Assembly: GCF_900491745.1 (NCBI RefSeq)
Contig: NZ_UETR01000014.1
Span: 1-64,000 of the forward strand
Source of the DNA: Amarolinea aalborgensis
Lineage (GTDB): Bacteria; Chloroflexota; Anaerolineae; SSC4; Amarolineaceae
Reading direction: 5' to 3'
DNA: 64,000 nucleotides
Below the pieces are notes generated by a model. It saw nothing but the letters and a program-made list of their open reading frames with translations. It was not told the origin of the DNA and searched no databases. Each line of letters starts with the position of its first letter. The stretch's first letter is position 1. Position numbers and translations under genes: made by a program. Below, one piece after another: positions 16,472-24,582 of the stretch.

Positions 16472-17974
16472 TCAAAATCCCGATGTCTCTGGCCGCTGAT
16501 AACGAATGCGCCTTTGCACGGCTTCCAGTTCGAAAGGCCAGCGGTAGACGCGCAGGTTGTAGCGCCAACCACTCAGGGCCTTGAGAATCGGACGCCAAAG
16601 CGGGCTGTGCAGACGACGGTCGGTGGTCGTTGGATAATACGCATTGAGCACCGTCTCGAAGTTACGCATCAACTCGCGTTCGCTGCGCTTGAACCACGGC
16701 GTATCCGCGCTGCGGCGCAGCTGCACACGCACCCATTTGGGATCGGCCCACTCGTCCAGGGTCTGTGGGAAGGCGAAACCCGACGCTTCGGCCGCCAACC
16801 ACATCTCGCCGGCCAACGGCACGGGGTCGTAGCGATACATGATGATCTCCACGGCCGGGTTGATCTCTTTGACCTTGCGGATGAACTCGATGCCGCGCTC
16901 GATGTCCTTGTGCGGATCGGGCGGATTGCCCAGGATAAAGCTGAACTCGGGCACGATATCGTATTGGCGCGCGCGCGCGGCCAGCGCCAGCGTCTTGTCG
17001 GCCGTCAGGGTGCCGCCCTTGTTCATCTTCCTGAGCGTTTCATCGTCCGCGCTCTCGGCGCCCATGAAGACCATCTTCAGACCGCTGTCACGCATCAATT
17101 TCCAGGTGCGGTCGCTGTATTTGAGCATGGTATCAATACGCCCTTCGCCCCACCAGGCCAGCAGCAGGTCGCGGCGCAGCAGGTCTTCGGCATAGGCGGC
17201 CACCCGTTTCTCGCTGGTGAAGAAGTTGTTGTCATGAAACTCTAGCGCGTTGATATGCCAGTTGTCCACAAAATACTGTGTCAACTCGCCCAGGCGTTCG
17301 GCGCTCTCTGGCAGCCACTTGCCCTCCGCCAGGTTGACCACGGCGCAGAAGTTGCAGAAGAACGGGCAGCCAAAACTGCTGTGATGGCTCAACGTGCGCG
17401 TGCCCAGGTGCGTGCGGTTGACGTAGCGATCCACCGGCACCTTGTGGTAAGGATACCAGGGCAGGTCGTTCGGGTGGTGCGGCTGCCGCGGCAGGGTGTG
17501 AATCACCTGGCCGTCGCGCGCAAAGGCCAGCCCGGCCACGGTCGCCGGATCGCCGCCTTGCTCCAGCGTGTCGAGAAGCGCCGGCAGCGTATCCTCGCCC
17601 GCGCTGAGCACCACGTAGTCAATGGCCGGATCATTGGCGCAGGTATTTGGGTGGTTGGTAGGAAAATAGCCCCCCACGATGATGGTCAGATTCGGGCAGG
17701 CGGCCTTGATGCGCCTGATGTCTGGCGCCGCCCGCTGCAACTGCGGGCCGGGCATAATGGTCACGCCCAGGTAGCGCACGCCGTCACGGCGCACACGGTC
17801 AATGATTTCACCTGCGCGATCACGCTCCTGGTCCAAATTGCCGTCAATGATCTCATACGGATAGCGCCCTTCCAACAGCGTGCCCAATTGCAGCAGCGAA
17901 TGAGGCAGGCGATGATAGCCCGGCTTGGCGACTTGCGGGTTGTAAAGCAGGATCAGCGGTGTATCAGTTGTCAT
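16472..17974 (-). CDS. B12-binding radical SAM protein (1)
   Basis: 500 residues. The N-terminal half is a Rossmann-like cobalamin-binding domain (LLYNPQ... to IIVGGYFPTNHP, about residues 8-115) lacking the DxHxxG histidine, as is common in class B radical SAM enzymes. The radical SAM domain has CPFFCNFC (CX3CX2C) near residue 205, GAESADDETL and the FILGNPPDP segment. Such enzymes perform methylation, cyclisation or C-C bond formation on unactivated carbons. The ATG at 17974 has GAGGG 8 bases upstream. It overlaps the end of the PIG-L gene by 11 bases. Its C-terminus (TLDEWAD...) resembles that of the radical SAM protein at 21818, so the two are paralogues. Confidence 0.85.
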   Translation of the reverse strand: MTTDTPLILLYNPQVAKPGYHRLPHSLLQLGTLLEGRYPYEIIDGNLDQERDRAGEIIDRVRRDGVRYLGVTIMPGPQLQRAAPDIRRIKAACPNLTIIVGGYFPTNHPNTCANDPAIDYVVLSAGEDTLPALLDTLEQGGDPATVAGLAFARDGQVIHTLPRQPHHPNDLPWYPYHKVPVDRYVNRTHLGTRTLSHHSSFGCPFFCNFCAVVNLAEGKWLPESAERLGELTQYFVDNWHINALEFHDNNFFTSEKRVAAYAEDLLRRDLLLAWWGEGRIDTMLKYSDRTWKLMRDSGLKMVFMGAESADDETLRKMNKGGTLTADKTLALAARARQYDIVPEFSFILGNPPDPHKDIERGIEFIRKVKEINPAVEIIMYRYDPVPLAGEMWLAAEASGFAFPQTLDEWADPKWVRVQLRRSADTPWFKRSERELMRNFETVLNAYYPTTTDRRLHSPLWRPILKALSGWRYNLRVYRWPFELEAVQRRIRYQRPETSGF

Positions 17975-18890
17975 GTCGTGTTCCCTCATGTTCTTTTCTA
18001 AGCGCACGGCGTTCGCGCCAGCCCCACAAGTAGGCCAGACCGTCTGTCCACGGCATGGCGCGCAGACTGCGAAAAACGGCCGGCCAGGTAGACGGTGCGG
18101 CCGCGTGCAGCCGTTGATACCTGGCCGCGCTCATGTCCCAAAAGGCCTCCGCCTCGCCAGGCAGGCCGTAGGCCGCAGCGGTGTAGCGCCGCATGCGCTG
18201 CGTACGCGCCGTGCTATACGCCTGCGAAGCGTGCGCGGCGATGGCGGCGGCCTGCTGTTGTGCCTGCACGCTGCTTGTGCTGCAAACCACGTTCGTCAGG
18301 CTCGCTCCCAGCGGCACTTGCAAAGCCATCGCACGCACACGCGGCGCGCCAGGCCACTGTGCCAGCGCCGCGGCCAGTGCATGCGCCACCTTCCAATGCT
18401 CTGGGTGAAAATCCACTCGCGACGGCGCATAAATCACGTCTGGCTGCACCCCTTCCAGGGCTGCCAGCAGGCGCGACGCCAAGGTTTCGATCTCCCATGC
18501 CCACTCCGGCAATCCCAGCCATTGCCAGTCGCTGACGCCCAAGACCGCCGCGCAGGCCGCGGCTTCTGCCTGGCGTCGTGCGGCCATCGCATCCGGCGCT
18601 AATCCCAGCGCGCGCGAGCCGCGGCCGTCAGTGACATATAGAAGCGTGACCGCATCGCCGGCTGTCAGGTGACGCAGCAAAGCGCCTCCGCAGCCGCACG
18701 CCTCATCATCAGGATGGGGCGCAATCACCAACACGCGCTGCCCGCCGGGCGTTGACCAGGGTTTCACGGGATCTCCAGTCGTTCGGATCGCGTGCCTGAC
18801 CACGCCGGCCAGCCAGAATCCGAGCCGCCACCCCGTTTCGACAAATGCCGCCAGCCGGCGCTTGAGCCAACGCAAGGCTTGATGAAGCAT
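17964..18890 (-). CDS. PIG-L (LmbE) family N-deacetylase
   Basis: A 308-residue protein of the PIG-L/LmbE zinc-dependent deacetylase family. It has APHPDDEACGCGG (about residues 53-65), whose His, Asp and Asp/Glu are metal and catalytic ligands, LLYVTDG, and the third ligand in SRVDFHPEHW. Family members remove acetyl groups from GlcNAc-linked lipids or thiols (MshB, BshB, PIG-L). The ATG at 18890 is chosen because it overlaps the upstream GNAT stop by 4 bases; the longer frame to 18926 lies inside that gene. With the adjacent GNAT and GT4 genes it suggests a step in which an N-acetyl sugar is deacetylated and reacylated. Confidence 0.85.
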   Translation of the reverse strand: MLHQALRWLKRRLAAFVETGWRLGFWLAGVVRHAIRTTGDPVKPWSTPGGQRVLVIAPHPDDEACGCGGALLRHLTAGDAVTLLYVTDGRGSRALGLAPDAMAARRQAEAAACAAVLGVSDWQWLGLPEWAWEIETLASRLLAALEGVQPDVIYAPSRVDFHPEHWKVAHALAAALAQWPGAPRVRAMALQVPLGASLTNVVCSTSSVQAQQQAAAIAAHASQAYSTARTQRMRRYTAAAYGLPGEAEAFWDMSAARYQRLHAAAPSTWPAVFRSLRAMPWTDGLAYLWGWRERRALRKEHEGTRHDN

Positions 18891-19996
18891 CAGATCACGT
18901 CGAAATCGCTGCCGGTCAGATACCACTGCGCAGGGTCGCGCAGGGCGTCCAGGTCGAGCGGCTGCGCCAACGGCCGCGCTTTGACGGTAAACGCGCCCAA
19001 GGCTGGCCGGAAACCGACCTGCGTCAGGCTGTGATGGAGCGGAGTCGCTGGCACAGCCAGGGTGGCAACCTTCTCCGCGCCCAGGTCATACAGCAGATGC
19101 AGCGCGTGCGCCAGCAGCGCCTGCCGGGCCGGCTCGTCTGCCGCCGCGGTGAACAGGTCAGCCAGAAAGCCGGTCGTGCGTCCCGCCTCGCTGTGCAGCC
19201 GGTAGGCCGCATAGCCCACCGGCTCCTCGCCGCGATAGGCCAACAGCAGATGATAGCGCCAGCGGCGCTCATCGGCCGGCGCGGACAAGAAGCGCCAGTT
19301 CACCCAGCGCCGATCACGCTGCACGCAGTATCCCTGGCGGGGATGCGCGGTCTGCCACAGAAGATCAAAGCGCGCATCGGCCTCTGTCACGGGCTGCACC
19401 ACGATGCCGTGCGCGCTCGGCACGCGCCAGCGGCGCTGCCACACGCGGCTGACGATAGCCGCACGCGCCAGGAACGGCAGGTGCAGGCGGCGGGCCGCTA
19501 AGGCTTCTGGGCGCAGGGGATAGATCAGCCACGCCAGGGGCAGCAGCGGCTGCCAGCCCAGGTAATCAGCGCGCGATCCCCAGCGCTCGTTGGGCAGCCC
19601 AATCGTGAACGGCAGCCCGGCCTGGCTCCAGGTTGCGTACACCTGCGGCGCGTACGCGGTGAGCAGCCCGCGCCGGCGTTGATCGGGCGCGGTCATCAGA
19701 TCCGCGCCGGTCATCAGGATTGCGGGGGCGTCCGGCGTCTGATACGGCGTCGGGACGCTGGCGTAGTGGAAGATCGGCCTGTCCTGCTCCCACGCCACCC
19801 AGACATTGGGCGTCGGTGACGGCAGGCCGCCCAGTTTCCAACGGTAGAGCGGCTCGGACATCGTGTGGCCGTAGGCCGCGGCAAACAGGGCCACCAACGC
19901 CGCTTCATCGCCGGGCTGCGCCGGGCGCAAGGCCGGCAAGTCATCGGCGCCGGACGCCGGTGTGCGCATCGGCGCCATAGTTGAGGTCACGCTCAC
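18890..19996 (-). CDS. GNAT-fold acyltransferase, double-length
   Basis: 368 residues, about twice a single GNAT domain. The first domain shows LRPAQPGDEAALVALFAAAYG and an acyl-CoA loop-like DQRRRGLLTAYA near residue 110. The second half has GEEPVGYAAYRL and GFLADLFTA, a second GNAT-like core. The GTG start overlaps the upstream GT4 stop (GTGA) and has GAGGTG 5 bases before it, so it is preferred over the internal ATG at 19978. It probably N- or O-acylates the product made by its neighbours. Similar tandem-GNAT proteins occur in polysaccharide loci. Confidence 0.72.
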   Translation of the reverse strand: MSVTSTMAPMRTPASGADDLPALRPAQPGDEAALVALFAAAYGHTMSEPLYRWKLGGLPSPTPNVWVAWEQDRPIFHYASVPTPYQTPDAPAILMTGADLMTAPDQRRRGLLTAYAPQVYATWSQAGLPFTIGLPNERWGSRADYLGWQPLLPLAWLIYPLRPEALAARRLHLPFLARAAIVSRVWQRRWRVPSAHGIVVQPVTEADARFDLLWQTAHPRQGYCVQRDRRWVNWRFLSAPADERRWRYHLLLAYRGEEPVGYAAYRLHSEAGRTTGFLADLFTAAADEPARQALLAHALHLLYDLGAEKVATLAVPATPLHHSLTQVGFRPALGAFTVKARPLAQPLDLDALRDPAQWYLTGSDFDVI

Positions 19997-21117
19997 CCAA
20001 TCACCTCGCGGTAAATCGCCTCGAACGCCGCGGCTGTCCAGTCGGCGTCGAAAGTCTGCGCCCAGGTCTGCGCGGCGCGGCCGCGCCGCGCACGCTGATC
20101 AGGATCGCGCAGCAGCGTCAAGATGCCTGCCGCCAAGCCAGCCGCGTCTCCAACCGGCGCGGCCCACGCGGCCTGCGGCGCCAACTCGGCCACCAATCCC
20201 ACGGCTGTGCCGACGGTCGGCGCGCCCGCGGCCGCGGCTTCGCACACGGCCACACCCTGGCTCTCGTGCCGCGACGATTGCACGTACAAATGCGCCTGGC
20301 GAAAGTAGGGCGCCAGCACATCCGCCGGCTGCACGCCGTGAAACGTGACATGGGCAGCCAGATCAAGATCGCGCGCGAACGACGACATTGCGCCGCCCAG
20401 GGTGTCTTCGCCAAACCAGTCGAGATGCACAGACTTCTCGTGATCCGCCACCAGGCGCAGCGCGTGCAGCAGCGTGGACTGGTCTTTGACGCGGTTGATG
20501 CTGGCCGCATGCAGCAGCCGCCAGGGCGGGCCTGGCTGCCGCTCAGCCTCCGCCCGATCGCCGCGATAAAAGGCTGCATCAACGCCCAGCGGAATCCAGC
20601 GCGCGTCAGGTCGGGTTGGCAGTACGGGCGTCAAGACATAGCGGCTGCCGCCCGTAATCACCTGCGCGCCGTGCAACGCCAGCCTGACCTGCTGGCGATG
20701 CCGCCAGGAGGCCGCGCCGCCATAGCCGATCTCCGGCAGCCAGACCAACTCGCCGCCGCCGATGCTGGCAACCACCGGCAGGCGTCGCCAACGACCAACG
20801 CCCAGGGCCAGCGTACTCGCGGCGCCCAGCCAAAACGCATGCAGGACATCGGCGCCGCCGTAGGCGTCGAGGGCAGCCAGGGTTTGGCGCAGACGCTGCC
20901 AATAGCCAAATCCCGGCAGACGGGACTGCCCGCGCCCCAGGTTGACGACCTGCGCGCCCAGCAAGGCATAGGTAGAAGGCGCCGGCTCCTGCTCCAGGGC
21001 AACGACGAAGACCGAATGGCGGCGGGCCAGCCGCTCGATCAACGCCAGCAGCGCAGGAATCACGCGCTCGCGGCCGCTGCGATCCACGCCGCCGGGCACG
21101 ATCAGGGCAATCCTCAT
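19993..21117 (-). CDS. GT4-family glycosyltransferase (2)
   Basis: A 374-residue GT-B enzyme. The N-terminus MRIALIVPGG starts the acceptor domain. The donor domain has WRLLHAASINRVKDQSTLL and the EX7E signature RHESQGVAVCEAAAAG (about residues 280-295), with both acidic residues intact. The start at 21117 overlaps the upstream methyltransferase stop by 4 bases; the frame extends to 21201 inside that gene. With the PIG-L and GNAT genes it forms a contiguous glycosylate, deacetylate, reacylate set. Confidence 0.83.
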   Translation of the reverse strand: MRIALIVPGGVDRSGRERVIPALLALIERLARRHSVFVVALEQEPAPSTYALLGAQVVNLGRGQSRLPGFGYWQRLRQTLAALDAYGGADVLHAFWLGAASTLALGVGRWRRLPVVASIGGGELVWLPEIGYGGAASWRHRQQVRLALHGAQVITGGSRYVLTPVLPTRPDARWIPLGVDAAFYRGDRAEAERQPGPPWRLLHAASINRVKDQSTLLHALRLVADHEKSVHLDWFGEDTLGGAMSSFARDLDLAAHVTFHGVQPADVLAPYFRQAHLYVQSSRHESQGVAVCEAAAAGAPTVGTAVGLVAELAPQAAWAAPVGDAAGLAAGILTLLRDPDQRARRGRAAQTWAQTFDADWTAAAFEAIYREVIG

Positions 21118-21821
21118 AGCGCCTGGTTGGGCCGGGCTGGGGTGAGCCGGTAGGCTGTGAGGATTTCGTTGACCAGATCCTGCTGCCTGAACACCTCGCA
21201 CTGAAAACCGGCTTTGTGCAGACCCGCCAACAGCGCCTGGCCGTCGCCATCTGATGACAGGATCAACAGCGCCTGGCCCGCCGGCTTGAGCTGCGCGGCC
21301 AGGCCGGCCGTGAAACGCTCGAACACGTCCTCGCCGCGCCAGGCGTGATCGAGCGGTCGTTGCGGCCGGCCGCGATAGAACGGCGGGTTGAAGACAATCA
21401 GATCGAACTGCTTATCCGCCACCGGCGCGAACAGATCCCCCTGACGCACTTCGATCAGATCCTCCAGGTGATTCAGCAGGGCGTTGATCCGCGTGCAGCG
21501 CGCCGCTTCCGGGTTGATGTCTACCGCGACCACACGCGCGCCGCGGTGTGCGGCAAAGACTGCGCCCACGCCCGAACCCGCGCCCAGATCGAGGACATCC
21601 GCGCCTGGGCGCAGCGGCAGGGCAACTACGGTGCGGGCCAGGAAGACTCCCGTGCGCAGCAGCACCGGGTTGAAGACCTCCGGCAGCACCACGAGCGGCA
21701 CACCGTCAATCTGTTCCAACACCAAACGATTGTGGCGCCGGCTCAGTACGCGGTAGCGCAGGGTCAACCACGCGCGCGCCACCCTGGCCGCCAGGAGACG
21801 GCTGGTTTTTGCCAACCTCAC
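21114..21821 (-). CDS. RsmC/HemK-like small-domain methyltransferase
   Basis: A 235-residue class I SAM-dependent methyltransferase. It has DVLDLGAGSGVGAVFAA (SAM motif I, about residues 75-91), VVAVDINPEA (acidic loop) and FNPPFYRG, the (N/D)PPF motif of methyltransferases that modify planar nitrogens (RNA, protein glutamine or nucleobase-like). The GTG start at 21821 overlaps the upstream radical SAM stop (GTGA) and has GGAGAGG 5 bases upstream. The longer frame to 22046 lies in the upstream gene and looks non-native. The target is unknown. Confidence 0.78.
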   Translation of the reverse strand: MRLAKTSRLLAARVARAWLTLRYRVLSRRHNRLVLEQIDGVPLVVLPEVFNPVLLRTGVFLARTVVALPLRPGADVLDLGAGSGVGAVFAAHRGARVVAVDINPEAARCTRINALLNHLEDLIEVRQGDLFAPVADKQFDLIVFNPPFYRGRPQRPLDHAWRGEDVFERFTAGLAAQLKPAGQALLILSSDGDGQALLAGLHKAGFQCEVFRQQDLVNEILTAYRLTPARPNQAL

Positions 21822-23242
21822 GACAACCTCTCCGGCGGCCACAGCCAGCGGCTGAGAACCTGCTCCAGCGGCAGGGCATACACATCGCGCTGGCAGCGCC
21901 ACTGCGCCAGTTTCTGGAATGGGCGCTTCCACGGCGTGGGATGATCCCAGGCCAGCTGCGCGTAGAATTTGAATCGCTCCACCTGCTGGTAGCGCTGCGG
22001 GGTAACCCACGGCCCGGCCGAGCCAATGAAATCGAAATTGGCCCATTCGTCCAACGTGCGGGGCAGTTGGTAGCCGTTGCGCACCGCTTCCTCCGTGATG
22101 GGTGAACCAGGGTAGGGCTTGAAGAAGAAAACCGGCGTCTCGAAGTCAGGGCTGAGGCGGCGCAGCCGTTTGATGACATCGAGCGATGCCTGGACGCTCT
22201 CATCCGTTTCGTTGGGAAAACCGACGATAAACGGAAAAATCACGCGAATGCCGTGGCGCAGGCATTTCTCAGCGCTGATGAACACCTGTTCCAGTTGGAT
22301 ATCCTTGCGAATCCAATCCATCATAGCCTGCGAACCCGACTCCACGCCGATGATGACGCGGCGGAGGCCCGACTGCTTGCAGCGCGCCAGCACGGCATCC
22401 GGCAGGCGGTCGCCTTGATCCGCGCGCATCGTGCCAGCCCACGTGATAGGCAGCCGCCTGCGGATGAACTCTTCAACAATGGCTTCGACGCGCTCGGTGC
22501 GTGTGAAGAACGTTTCGTCCTGCAGCGACAGGTCGTCGAAACGATAGCGCTGCCAGAGCGCATCCACTTCCTCGGCCACCCGCAGCGGCTCGAATCCGAC
22601 CCACTTGCGCTTGTAGACAAATGGGTCGGCGCAGAACGCGCAGCGAAAATTGCAGCCCTGCGAGGAAATGTAGTCGAGTTGGCGCTTACCCTTGAGCTGG
22701 TAGTAGCGCTCGACCGGCAGCAGAGCGTAATTGTGCGTCCGAAAGGTGTTGATGTTGCGCAGGGGGCGCGGCGGGTTAACGCAGATTTCGCCTGCAGCCG
22801 TGCGATAGGTGCAGCCCAGACAACCATCCAGGCTCTCACGCCGGGCCAGGCGCAAGACGATCTCGCCCAACGTCTCCTCGCCCTGCGCCTGCACGGTGAT
22901 GTCCACCGATGCTTCTGCCAGGCACTCGGCAGCGAATAGCGATGGATGCCAACCGCCCCAAATCACCGGCAGGTCGGCGCGGCGCGCTTTGGCTGCCCGC
23001 GAGATGCGAATCGCGTCACGGATGGGCGCGCCGGTGAGCACGCTGATGCCCAGGCAAAGCGCATCATCCACGTGGGCAAGCACCGCGGCGACCGGGTCGG
23101 CTTCCAGGCGGCCATCAATGATCACCACCTCATAGTGCACCGGATCCAGATCAGAGCCAACAGCCAGCAGGCCGAGGGGCATGGTGAAAAAGACGGCTTG
23201 TGGATTGTAGAGAACGATTTTGTGGCGGTGTGACAGGCTCAT
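21818..23242 (-). CDS. B12-binding radical SAM protein (2)
   Basis: 474 residues. The N-terminal cobalamin-type Rossmann domain runs from IVLYNPQ to VIWGGWHPS (about residues 8-110). The radical SAM domain carries CNFRCAFC near residue 190, then VIIGVESGS and FIVGFPNETDES. A C-terminal extension includes TLDEWANFDF, shared with the radical SAM protein at 16472. The start ATG overlaps the upstream radical SAM stop by 4 bases. This is a class B-type enzyme (methylation or skeletal rearrangement); the substrate is unknown. Confidence 0.85.
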   Translation of the reverse strand: MSLSHRHKIVLYNPQAVFFTMPLGLLAVGSDLDPVHYEVVIIDGRLEADPVAAVLAHVDDALCLGISVLTGAPIRDAIRISRAAKARRADLPVIWGGWHPSLFAAECLAEASVDITVQAQGEETLGEIVLRLARRESLDGCLGCTYRTAAGEICVNPPRPLRNINTFRTHNYALLPVERYYQLKGKRQLDYISSQGCNFRCAFCADPFVYKRKWVGFEPLRVAEEVDALWQRYRFDDLSLQDETFFTRTERVEAIVEEFIRRRLPITWAGTMRADQGDRLPDAVLARCKQSGLRRVIIGVESGSQAMMDWIRKDIQLEQVFISAEKCLRHGIRVIFPFIVGFPNETDESVQASLDVIKRLRRLSPDFETPVFFFKPYPGSPITEEAVRNGYQLPRTLDEWANFDFIGSAGPWVTPQRYQQVERFKFYAQLAWDHPTPWKRPFQKLAQWRCQRDVYALPLEQVLSRWLWPPERLS

Positions 23243-24294
23243 GATTCACGCAAAGAGAGTGTGCAAACGCACTTGCGGCAGATGGCGTCGCGCTCCATGT
23301 CCAGCCCTGCGCGCCAGGCCAACGTCGTCGGGGAATTGAGCAGGCTGGTCAGGCTGGGCGCCTGGTAGATGTTGCCCAGGGGCGGCTGGAAGAAGCAGGG
23401 ACGCACCGCGCCGTCTGCTTCGATGACGGCGGAGACCCAGGGCGCGTTGCACGATACCCGCGGAAAATCAGCCTGGCCGAGCAGGGCGGTGTAGTAGTGC
23501 AGAATACGCCGGCGCAGCTTTGCCTGTGATTCCGCAATATAACCGGAGGCAAAATCGGCCGCAAATTCTGTTTCCAGCGCGTCCAGCTCCTGGGCCAGCA
23601 ACGGCAAATCCTCAGCCGCCAGCGCAACCTGCACGACGCGCGCATCATCCCAGCCCAACGGCCGGTTGAAGGCGTCGGTGCTGACATCAGCAGCCAGGAA
23701 ACTGATGCGGTCCAGGCCCAGCTCGTGCGCTGCGGCCACCACCGCGCGCATCTGACGATAGTTGGCGCGCTGCACGGTGCAGCGGCCAGTGACCGTCACA
23801 CGGGCATCGGCCGCCTTGACGGCCGCCACCCCTGCGGCCAGTTTTTCATAGGCGCGGGGAATGTTGCGAATCTCATTGTGAACGGCGGCCGGCCCATCCA
23901 AACTCACAACCACATCGTCACAGTAGGCAACCACCTGCGCCGCATGGCGCGCCAGCAGCAGGCCGGTCGTCAGCAGCGTGATGCCAATGCCGGCGCGCTG
24001 CAGATGGGCGCACAAGTCCCACAAGTGCGAGTGCATCAGTGCTTCGCCGCCGCTCAGCACCACCCGGCGTACACCCAACTGCTGCCACTCGTCCAGCCAG
24101 CGCGCCACATCGGCTGCGGCCAGCTCATCGCGCGTGGTCGCGCGCCAGATGTCACACATCAAGCAGCGGCAGTTGCAGTGGCTGTGCGGAAACAAAATCA
24201 GAATCGGCAGCCGCGTGATCGGATCCACGCGCGGCAGCGGCGCTAGATTCGCTTGGCCTGAAGTAGGCGTCGGTTTAGGCTGTAGAGTCGTCAT
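23239..24294 (-). CDS. Radical SAM protein with SPASM-like C-terminus
   Basis: 351 residues. CNCRCLMC (CX3CX2C) near residue 41 binds the SAM cluster, followed by VVLSGGEALMH (the GGE motif) and CDDVVVSLDGP. The C-terminal region has Cys in VSCNAPW, VRPCFF and CRKCVC, arranged like a SPASM/twitch auxiliary-cluster domain. SPASM-type enzymes act on peptides, sugars or alcohols; the related HpnH-like group adds adenosyl to lipids. There is no B12 domain, unlike its neighbours. It follows the DUF433 gene by 45 bases and overlaps the next gene by 4. Confidence 0.83.
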   Translation of the reverse strand: MTTLQPKPTPTSGQANLAPLPRVDPITRLPILILFPHSHCNCRCLMCDIWRATTRDELAAADVARWLDEWQQLGVRRVVLSGGEALMHSHLWDLCAHLQRAGIGITLLTTGLLLARHAAQVVAYCDDVVVSLDGPAAVHNEIRNIPRAYEKLAAGVAAVKAADARVTVTGRCTVQRANYRQMRAVVAAAHELGLDRISFLAADVSTDAFNRPLGWDDARVVQVALAAEDLPLLAQELDALETEFAADFASGYIAESQAKLRRRILHYYTALLGQADFPRVSCNAPWVSAVIEADGAVRPCFFQPPLGNIYQAPSLTSLLNSPTTLAWRAGLDMERDAICRKCVCTLSLRES

Positions 24295-24339
24295 ATCACT
24301 CGTCTATTACCCAACAGAGGTTTTCATCGAGCTTGAATC

Positions 24340-24582
24340 TCATGCGGCAGCCTCAAGAGGTATCGCCACGTATCGCTCGCGTGACATCTCAGCTCCATAG
24401 GCAATGGCAGCATAAATATCCTGTACACTAAGCTGTGGATACTCAGTTAAGAGGTCTTCAATCGTCGCCCCATTCGCCAGGAAATCGAGAATAAGTGAAA
24501 CCCAGATGCGCGTACCACGAATGCAAGGCTTGCCAAAACAAACGCTGGGATCAACTGAAATTCGGGTCATTAGTGAGTTCAT
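24340..24582 (-). CDS. DUF433-family small protein (antitoxin-like)
   Basis: 80 residues of the DUF433 family: VCFGKPCIRGTRIWVSLIL followed by LANGATIEDLLTEYPQLSVQDIYAAIAYG, a winged/helical DNA-binding-like fold. DUF433 proteins usually pair with a PIN-like toxin (DUF5615), but no toxin gene is visible on either side. The first ATG overlaps the upstream methyltransferase stop by 4 bases; a second at 24570 is possible. It may be an orphan antitoxin or a regulator. Confidence 0.78.
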   Translation of the reverse strand: MNSLMTRISVDPSVCFGKPCIRGTRIWVSLILDFLANGATIEDLLTEYPQLSVQDIYAAIAYGAEMSRERYVAIPLEAAA

